A stretch of 11,849 nt of DNA. Origin: CAJKWP01 sp050943075 (GTDB lineage: Bacteria; Bacillota; Clostridia; Christensenellales; UBA1242). The position numbers were made by a program, and so were the translations under genes. The stretch covers positions 1-11,849 of the forward strand of contig JBMNOM010000030.1 in the NCBI GenBank assembly GCA_050943075.1, in the 5' to 3' direction. The notes beneath the pieces were generated by a model. The model saw only the letters and a program-made list of their open reading frames with translations. It did no database searches and was not told the origin of the DNA. Positions within the stretch are counted from its first letter, which is position 1, and each line of letters opens with the position of its first letter. This document shows positions 7,370 through 11,849 of this stretch, one piece after another.

Positions 7370-7460
7370 GGAGAGTTACTCAAGAGGTCGAAGAGGCGGT
7401 CCTGCTAAGACTGTAGGGGTGTAAAAGCTCGCGAGGGTTCAAATCCCTCACTCTCCGCCA
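7370..7460 (+). tRNA. tRNA-Ser, anticodon GCT
   Basis: The 91-base gene has acceptor stem GGAGAGT/ACTCTCC, D stem CTC/GAG, and anticodon stem CGGTC/GACTG closing the loop CTGCTAA, so the anticodon is GCT and reads AGC/AGT. A long variable arm, as expected for serine tRNAs, precedes the T arm GAGGG-TTCAAAT-CCCTC. The discriminator is G and CCA is encoded. The last 13 bases overlap the end of the recombinase gene on the other strand, making this 3' end the probable attachment site of the element to its right. Confidence 0.96.
7448..7460. other. Probable attachment site (element left end) at the tRNA-Ser 3' end
   Basis: The recombinase stop codon and last three codons lie inside the acceptor stem and CCA of tRNA-Ser. 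Integrated elements often end exactly at a tRNA 3' end, which the inserted copy restores. The true repeat may extend left into the T arm. No second copy of this sequence is visible up to 11849, so the far end is outside the window. This is inference from position. Confidence 0.5.
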
Positions 7461-9019
7461 AGAGCATCTCGTTTGAACTTTAATAGTTTGGACGAGATTT
7501 TTTTATTTTCTTCGGTGTTTAACTCTTCTTTGTTCTTTAAAATAGTTATTTTATCATCTTCGTTCCAGTCATCGGGGTTAGTAGGTAGTTTAAAGCTCTT
7601 TTCATCATCTCTTCCAACATTGTAAATTATCAAAATCTTTTCGTTGGTTATGATAACCTTTTTTATATAAGTGTTAAAAAAGTCATATCGTTCTTGCTTG
7701 TTATTATAATCTTTTGTTACCATTTTTGTTAGGTGGTTTTTAACATCATTATAGTCCATTGGTTTTAACTGGTGGGCTTTTTCTGTTAGCAGTTTTTCTT
7801 CTAAATCCTCTTTATCATTTTCAAGTTTTATTAACCTTTCTTGTGTGGATTTTGAAGTAATGCCTTTTTGAATTGCATCTACAATGGCATTTATGCCTCT
7901 GTCAACATCTTCAATTTGTTTTTCCAAGCTTATAACCACAAGGTTACTGCTAATTTCGGCATTAAAACGGTCTACAATTGTTTTTGCAACTAAGTCCAGC
8001 ACTTTGGGGTGACTGATATATTTTTGCGTTCTAGCCATCACAAACTCTTCTAAAAAGTCTTTTTGTACACTTATCTTCTCACAGCAGTTTATATCTTTCT
8101 TTCTGTTGTAACACTTGTAGTAGGTGTGAACTTTACCAGTGTGGCTTGTTCCTGTTTCTGCTGTCATAAAGGAGAAGCAGTGCCCACAAAACAGTTTGCC
8201 ACTTAATATGTAGTGGTGATCGCTTTCACAGCGTCTAATTTTATGTTTGTAATTATCCATAATACTATTACACCTCTCAAAAATTCTTTGTTCTATAATG
8301 GCTGGCACAATGTTGTTGTACTCAACATCATCTATGACCACTTTGCCCATATATTTAGTGTTTCTTATCATGCGTGCAACTTTGCCTATTTCAAACGGTT
8401 TACCAGATTTCATAGTTACTCCACGACCTTTTAGTTCTTCCACTATTTCTATCAGTTTTGCTCCATGATAATACTTGTCAAATATACTTCTCACAATTTC
8501 CGCCTCAAGCTCGTTTATCGTCCATTTCTTGTCTATTATGTCATAGCCTAGTAAAGTAAAGCCACCAATGAAGTTTCCTTTCATAAGGCTTTCTTTTATG
8601 CCTCGTTTTACTTTTTGACTAAGTTCAGCGGAGTAGTATTCTGCCATACTTTCAAGCAAGCCTTCTACTAAGATACCACTGGCATCATCGGTTATGTTTT
8701 CTCGGGCAGATAAAACTCTTACACCATTCTTTTTTAGTTTTGCTTTATAGTTTGCACTGTCATAGCGGTTTCTTGCAAAGCGGTCTAACTGGTAAATAAT
8801 AACATATTCAAAGTTTCTTTTTTTGCTATCTTCAACCATTTGTAGAAATTGCGGTCTTTTATCTGTCGTGCCAGTCAGGGCTTTATCTATGTATTCTTTA
8901 ATAACAACATAATCGTTTCTTTCTGCAAAAGAATAACATTCTCTTAACTGCCCTTCAATGCTTTGGTCGGTTTGAGTATGGGAACTAAACCGTGCATAAA
9001 TTACTACTTTCTTTTTCAA
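7448..9019 (-). CDS. Large serine recombinase (site-specific integrase)
   Basis: This 523-residue protein has the large-serine-recombinase layout. A resolvase-type catalytic domain (about 3-150) has YARFSS with nucleophile Ser12, SIEGQ, TGTTDKRPQF and LDRFARN with Arg80/Arg83. The recombinase domain follows (about 151-257), with GGFTLLGYD and RNTKYMGK. A zinc ribbon uses CGHC (278-281) and Cys303 and Cys312/313. A charged coiled-coil region lies around 362-417. All key residues are present, so it should be active: it cuts both strands, forms a phosphoserine link and rotates the ends to integrate or excise DNA. The start is TTG 9019 with AAAAGGAG 7 bases upstream; the ATG at 9058 has no such site. 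The gene ends inside tRNA-Ser, which suggests integration there. A separate directionality factor is not recognised nearby. Confidence 0.93.
   Translation of the reverse strand: MKKKVVIYARFSSHTQTDQSIEGQLRECYSFAERNDYVVIKEYIDKALTGTTDKRPQFLQMVEDSKKRNFEYVIIYQLDRFARNRYDSANYKAKLKKNGVRVLSARENITDDASGILVEGLLESMAEYYSAELSQKVKRGIKESLMKGNFIGGFTLLGYDIIDKKWTINELEAEIVRSIFDKYYHGAKLIEIVEELKGRGVTMKSGKPFEIGKVARMIRNTKYMGKVVIDDVEYNNIVPAIIEQRIFERCNSIMDNYKHKIRRCESDHHYILSGKLFCGHCFSFMTAETGTSHTGKVHTYYKCYNRKKDINCCEKISVQKDFLEEFVMARTQKYISHPKVLDLVAKTIVDRFNAEISSNLVVISLEKQIEDVDRGINAIVDAIQKGITSKSTQERLIKLENDKEDLEEKLLTEKAHQLKPMDYNDVKNHLTKMVTKDYNNKQERYDFFNTYIKKVIITNEKILIIYNVGRDDEKSFKLPTNPDDWNEDDKITILKNKEELNTEENKKISSKLLKFKRDALGGE
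7466..7504 (+). terminator. Terminator of tRNA-Ser, inside the recombinase coding sequence
   Basis: A 14-bp stem (7466-7479 with 7485-7498, three G-T pairs) and a TTAAT loop end in a T run to 7504. It begins 5 bases after the CCA and lies wholly within the C-terminal codons of the recombinase on the other strand. Confidence 0.82.
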
Positions 9020-9026
9020 TAGTTTT

Positions 9027-9034
9027 CTCCTTTT
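9027..9034 (-). promoter_or_regulatory. Ribosome binding site for the recombinase TTG start
   Basis: On the minus strand AAAAGGAG lies 7 bases before TTG 9019-9017, which opens directly into the conserved KKKVVIYARFSS segment. This argues against the upstream ATG at 9058. Confidence 0.8.
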
Positions 9035-9105
9035 ATTTTTGTTTTCAAACACACACATATCACAATCATTTTGAACAGTCCAGCGAATTTTGTGAATGTA
9101 TAAAT

Positions 9106-9190
9106 TTACTTTTTTGCGTTATCTATTAAGTGGTTTGCAACTACTCCAGCACTAAGCTCAATAAGTTTTTTGCTTATTACAAGCTTGCAT
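9106..9190 (-). pseudogene. Possible frameshifted micro-ORF upstream of the recombinase
   Basis: On the minus strand an ATG (9190) has AAAGGA 8 bases upstream but stops after ten codons (MQACNKQKTY). One frame over, the same stretch stays open to a TAA at 9108-9106 and reads like protein: KLIELSAGVVANHLIDNAKK. Losing one A from the A6 run at 9171-9166 would join the two into a 27-residue peptide. It could be a decayed gene, a programmed +1 shift, an indel in the assembly, or chance. I do not recognise the peptide. Confidence 0.3.
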
Positions 9191-9215
9191 TTTTATTTTC
9201 CTTTTATACTCACTT

Positions 9216-9226
9216 AGTATAGTATA
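9216..9226 (-). promoter_or_regulatory. Weak candidate promoter and dyad for the recombinase unit
   Basis: Two overlapping TATACT boxes (9226-9221 and 9221-9216) lie on the minus strand upstream of the micro-ORF and recombinase, flanked by CTTA/TAAG half-sites. No clear -35 box was found, so the call is tentative; the half-sites could be an operator. Confidence 0.35.
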
Positions 9227-9244
9227 AGAGTTTAAAAAAGAATA

Positions 9245-9274
9245 AAAAAACATCAAGTGTTTTTGATGTTTTTT
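9245..9274. terminator. Terminator downstream of the HD gene
   Basis: A perfect 12-bp stem (9245-9256 with 9263-9274) with a 6-base loop has T runs in either orientation. It follows the HD gene stop by 24 bases on the minus strand and should separate the SIR2-HD operon from the recombinase. Confidence 0.85.
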
Positions 9275-9298
9275 AAAAGTTGTTTCAACTCATTTCTA

Positions 9299-10084
9299 TC
9301 ATTTGTTTTGTTTTATTGTTTTGTTTTTTTGTTTTATTTTTTGTAAATTTGTTTTAATTACATCAATTGCTTTTAACAAAATAACATTGTCTTCTTTATT
9401 TAAAATTTTTTCAAAACGCGTTGCCATTTTTTCAAAATACTGCATATCTTCTAGTTTCTTATAGGAAAATGCAAAATTTAGGTCGTATGTGCTAGCAAGT
9501 GAAAGTAGCGCTCTATCTAGTTTTGTTTTTACAAATATGTTATTCACGCATTTACAACCTTCTACCGATTGCAACACTTCTTTCGTTACTCCATCTAAGT
9601 TTGTAAACGTTGGCAGTGTGCCATCTATGTTTAATTCATACAAATTAACTTTGTCAGCGTCCCGAATGATTTTACAAAACAATAACTGCTCATTGTTTGT
9701 AATGCTTTTATTAATTTCTAATTTACTATGTTGTAAAATTACAATTTTTAGTAAGTTGTAATATTTTTTTGGAACCGAAAAGTTTTCTATTTCATTATTT
9801 CCAAACAATAATTCAACGCCCAGTTCGGCGTGAGGGTAACTTAATTTATCGTTATAAGTACCATAACGCACCCACTGTGTAAATCGCCCATAGTCGTGAA
9901 ACAAGCCAAGCACATAAGCTAGGTTTTTTTGCTCTTCATTTAAATTTAGCTCTTTTGCAATGTCGTAACAATAGGTTGCAACCCACTGCGTATGCTCATA
10001 TTTACGCAAAATGTTAGGGTCTTCCATATTAAAGTTTCTTTTTAAATAGTTTAACAATTCTTCTTTTATTTTAACAATATTCAT
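9299..10084 (-). CDS. HD-domain phosphohydrolase
   Basis: This 261-residue protein carries the HD metal-binding set: His31 in KYEHTQWVA, His63-Asp64 in GLFHDYGRF, His85 in YPHAELG, His119 in QHS and Asp142/Asp144 in IRDADKVNLYE. Proteins of this superfamily hydrolyse phosphate esters, mostly of nucleotides and signalling nucleotides, with divalent metals. The set is intact, so activity is expected; the substrate is unknown. The C-terminal tail (KIKQKNKTIKQNK) is strongly basic. The gene starts 3 bases after the SIR2-like gene, and its ribosome site (AAAAGG, 10097-10092) lies in that gene's last codons, so the two are co-transcribed and probably coupled. The pairing suggests that the HD protein acts on a product or target of the SIR2-like protein, but this is inference. 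Confidence 0.85.
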   Translation of the reverse strand: MNIVKIKEELLNYLKRNFNMEDPNILRKYEHTQWVATYCYDIAKELNLNEEQKNLAYVLGLFHDYGRFTQWVRYGTYNDKLSYPHAELGVELLFGNNEIENFSVPKKYYNLLKIVILQHSKLEINKSITNNEQLLFCKIIRDADKVNLYELNIDGTLPTFTNLDGVTKEVLQSVEGCKCVNNIFVKTKLDRALLSLASTYDLNFAFSYKKLEDMQYFEKMATRFEKILNKEDNVILLKAIDVIKTNLQKIKQKNKTIKQNK

Positions 10085-10087
10085 TTT

Positions 10088-11290
10088 TTAGCCTTTTAAA
10101 AATTCCTGTTCAAACTCACTCATCGCTTCTTCAAACGTGGTTTTTAAAATAATGTCGCCATCTCTTGGCCCTTCAATTGGGTATGGTTCAAAGCCATTTT
10201 GATTATAAAACCCTTCTGGATCAATAAAAATCACTTGTTTTCCTGCCGCCCTTGCTTGGCGTTGTACTTGACGACGGTCGGCATGGGTTCCAATGCAAAT
10301 TAAACTTTTTGCATCACTACTAAACTCTACTTTTGGTAAGTAGGTGTCTTTGTCATAAATTCTTAGTATTTTTTCGGGAATGTCAAATCGCTTCACCAAA
10401 CGGTCAAAATTGTTGTTTAATACTGTTCCACAAAATATGCCATTGTGATAAAGTTTTGCAAAAGTTTCGTATGCTTTTGTGGGTTTACTTTTTATAATTA
10501 CTTTGGGAACATAAGAAAAACGCTCATACATTTTTTGTGGGTTTTCAATGATTCTTACAAGTAAATCGTCTTCTTCTCCAAAATAAAACTTGCCCGTATC
10601 GTGGTTTTGAACTTTATAGGTTTCGTGCATTTCGTAAAGTGGCGGAATACCCACCGCAATCGATGGGCCACAACCCATTTCAATTTGTGCCGGTAAAAAG
10701 TCTTTTAGTTCTTTTACGCTTTTGATGTAAGTCGGGTTTTCGCGTTTATCTAACTGACGAAACATTTTAGTAGACAACGTCCACATTCTATCGTTTTCTT
10801 CTTTGCACAAATAGTTTGTGGTGTGAACTGTAATGTCTAGCGAACAATAATTTTTAGGAAACACTACATTTCCTTCCTTGTTTTTTGGGTGAACATTGTA
10901 TTCCATTAACTCCACTTCTAAACTTTCTTTTTTATAGTGGTTTTCACTTAGTTTTAAAAAACTTGCTTTTTGTAGCGCGTTTAGCACTTTTTGTTTATAT
11001 TTCTCAATTTCTTCTTTTTTGAATGTGTTAGAAACATAAATAAAACTATCTTTCACTACCAAATAGTCTTTTTCGTTTTTTGTTTCTACTTCATACGCGT
11101 CGTAAAACTGAATATAGCGGCGTTTTTGTGTGGTTTCATCTATGTAACCCGAGGCTTTTTCGTTTTCTTTTCGTTGGTTTCTAAACCAAATGCCCTCAAA
11201 ATAAAAACGATTGTCTTTTTCTACAAAATGGTTTAAGAATATTTCTTTTTCTTCTTTTGTTAGTTCGCAAACATAAAATGGAAATTTCAA
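10088..11290 (-). CDS. Degenerate SIR2 (sirtuin-like) domain protein
   Basis: This 400-residue protein has an N-terminal region of about 200 residues that I do not recognise, then a C-terminal sirtuin-like fold. Landmarks are GCGPSIAVGIPPLY (206-219, matching the sirtuin GAGxSxxSGIPxFR NAD loop), LNNNFDRL (291-298, matching TQNIDGL), ICIGTHADRR (332-341, matching the GTSL loop) and QVIFIDPEG (352-360, matching the ribose-binding IN strand). NAD or ADP-ribose binding is therefore likely. The catalytic His, expected shortly after NID, seems replaced by Tyr312 (LRIYDKD), and the Cys4 zinc site is missing, so protein deacetylation is doubtful. An NADase, ADP-ribose-related or binding role is possible. 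The start is TTG 11290 with AAAGGAG 9 bases upstream; the ATG at 11362 lies upstream of the promoter. It heads an operon with the HD gene. Confidence 0.72.
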   Translation of the reverse strand: MKFPFYVCELTKEEKEIFLNHFVEKDNRFYFEGIWFRNQRKENEKASGYIDETTQKRRYIQFYDAYEVETKNEKDYLVVKDSFIYVSNTFKKEEIEKYKQKVLNALQKASFLKLSENHYKKESLEVELMEYNVHPKNKEGNVVFPKNYCSLDITVHTTNYLCKEENDRMWTLSTKMFRQLDKRENPTYIKSVKELKDFLPAQIEMGCGPSIAVGIPPLYEMHETYKVQNHDTGKFYFGEEDDLLVRIIENPQKMYERFSYVPKVIIKSKPTKAYETFAKLYHNGIFCGTVLNNNFDRLVKRFDIPEKILRIYDKDTYLPKVEFSSDAKSLICIGTHADRRQVQRQARAAGKQVIFIDPEGFYNQNGFEPYPIEGPRDGDIILKTTFEEAMSEFEQEFLKG

Positions 11291-11299
11291 TTTATTGTT

Positions 11300-11306
11300 C
11301 TCCTTT
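11300..11306 (-). promoter_or_regulatory. Ribosome binding site for the SIR2-like TTG start
   Basis: On the minus strand AAAGGAG lies 9 bases before TTG 11290-11288. It is the best ribosome site in the region and sits downstream of the promoter. Confidence 0.8.
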
Positions 11307-11321
11307 GTACTTAATTTAATT

Positions 11322-11351
11322 ATTATAGCACACCTAAAAAGTAAATAGCAA
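11322..11351 (-). promoter_or_regulatory. Promoter of the SIR2-HD operon
   Basis: On the minus strand TTGCTA (11351-11346) and TATAAT (11327-11322) are 18 bases apart, with TG one base before the -10. It lies between the 129-residue gene and the SIR2-like start, giving a leader of about 25 bases. Confidence 0.78.
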
Positions 11352-11358
11352 AGCAATA

Positions 11359-11748
11359 TCAAAAAGGATACTTCAATATTTGCTGATGTCTGCTGTGGTC
11401 TTTCTCATATTTTTTGAGTTCAATTTCAAAAGTGTTTGCCAAATTTACAGAAAAAACTTTTCTAAATAGTTCTGGCCCTTCTTTGCGAAAACGAGCAAGT
11501 GTCAAAAAAATTGTGATTTTTGTTTCAATATCATATTTTTTTGAATCAATTATCCTTATCAATTTATCTATTGGTGTTTTTTGATTAAGCAATCTCATAT
11601 ATGAAATTACTTCAGAAATATTTTTTATCGAAACTTTATCACCAGATAAAAAATTATTAAGTGTTTCTTCCCAATCATTTAATAGCTGAGTTGCAACTAA
11701 ATGTTGTGTTGCTTCTTTAAACTTTTTAATCATATTTTCATCCCTCAT
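11359..11748 (-). CDS. Hypothetical 129-residue protein, family not recognised
   Basis: I do not recognise this protein. It is charged and looks mostly helical, with no membrane segment or signal peptide and only one tryptophan (WEETLNNFL). The C-terminal half (about 75-115) has alternating hydrophobic residues as in short helical repeats, and the end is basic and His-containing (KDHSRHQQILKYPF). It is the first gene of the minus-strand block, with a near-consensus promoter just upstream. The second ATG, at 11733, also has a GAGGG site before it, so the first five residues are uncertain. The stop lies 68 bases before the SIR2-like start, with that gene's promoter between and no hairpin, so read-through is possible. 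It could be a regulator or partner of the SIR2-HD pair. Confidence 0.65.
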   Translation of the reverse strand: MRDENMIKKFKEATQHLVATQLLNDWEETLNNFLSGDKVSIKNISEVISYMRLLNQKTPIDKLIRIIDSKKYDIETKITIFLTLARFRKEGPELFRKVFSVNLANTFEIELKKYEKDHSRHQQILKYPF

Positions 11749-11771
11749 AATCCCCTCACTTACACACTAAA

Positions 11772-11800
11772 ATATTAACAATATTTTTACAATTTGTCAA
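11772..11800 (-). promoter_or_regulatory. Near-consensus promoter of the 129-residue gene
   Basis: On the minus strand a perfect TTGACA (11800-11795) and TAATAT (11777-11772) are 17 bases apart, with TG one base before the -10. Transcription should start near 11765, about 17 bases before the first ATG. The octamer AAATATTG occurs twice here, around the -35 box and within the spacer, and could be an operator. Confidence 0.85.
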
Positions 11801-11849
11801 TATTTAATTTTTCACTACGTGTTTAATTTTTACATAAGTATTAAATATT

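Noticed and set aside
10640..10646. TGGCGGA as a second copy of the tRNA-Ser 3' end
   Set aside because: Only seven bases match and they lie within SIR2-like coding sequence; too short for an attachment repeat.
11291..11362. N-terminal extension of the SIR2-like gene (hydrophobic MILLCYLLF start)
   Set aside because: It looks like a membrane segment but runs through the operon promoter and ribosome site; the TTG at 11290 fits both.
1..11849. CRISPR array or insertion sequence
   Set aside because: No regularly spaced repeats, no transposase and no terminal inverted repeats were seen on either strand.

Overview
The window is AT-rich bacterial DNA read with the standard bacterial code: TGA ends several genes, one of them inside an ATGA start/stop overlap. 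Strong AGGAG-type ribosome sites, sigma-A-like promoters with extended -10 boxes, simple hairpin-plus-T terminators, CCA-encoded tRNAs and TTG starts all point to a low-GC member of the Bacillota (Firmicutes), probably an uncultured clostridium-like lineage. The genus cannot be named from this sequence.

Left part (1-7460) looks like ordinary chromosome: the 3' part of an inositol-monophosphatase-family gene; an ABC half-transporter; on the opposite strand a HAD phosphatase of the phosphomannomutase-like type, sharing a two-way terminator with the ABC gene; a solitary tRNA-Arg(CCT) with its own promoter and terminator; a two-gene operon (CYTH-domain protein and alpha/beta hydrolase, joined by a 4-base overlap and probably transcribed without a leader); a gene fusing a YgjV-type membrane domain to a GNAT acetyltransferase; and a tRNA-Ser(GCT).

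Right part (about 7448-11849) looks like the left end of an integrated element. A large serine recombinase on the minus strand ends inside the 3' end of tRNA-Ser: its last three codons and its stop lie in the CCA and acceptor stem, and the tRNA terminator lies within its coding sequence. Behind it are two further transcription units on the same strand. One encodes a 129-residue protein of unknown function from a near-consensus promoter. The other has its own promoter and encodes a protein with a degenerate SIR2 (sirtuin-like) domain, followed 3 bases later by an HD-domain phosphohydrolase. The SIR2-like protein keeps the NAD-binding landmarks but seems to lack the catalytic histidine and the zinc cysteines. 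This pair, next to a recombinase, is the best candidate here for an undescribed accessory system, possibly NAD- or nucleotide-linked. The far end of the element is not in the window.

Several natural starts lie inside longer open frames. Ribosome sites and promoters place the starts of the ABC, HAD, CYTH, hydrolase, recombinase and SIR2 genes downstream of the longest possible reading.
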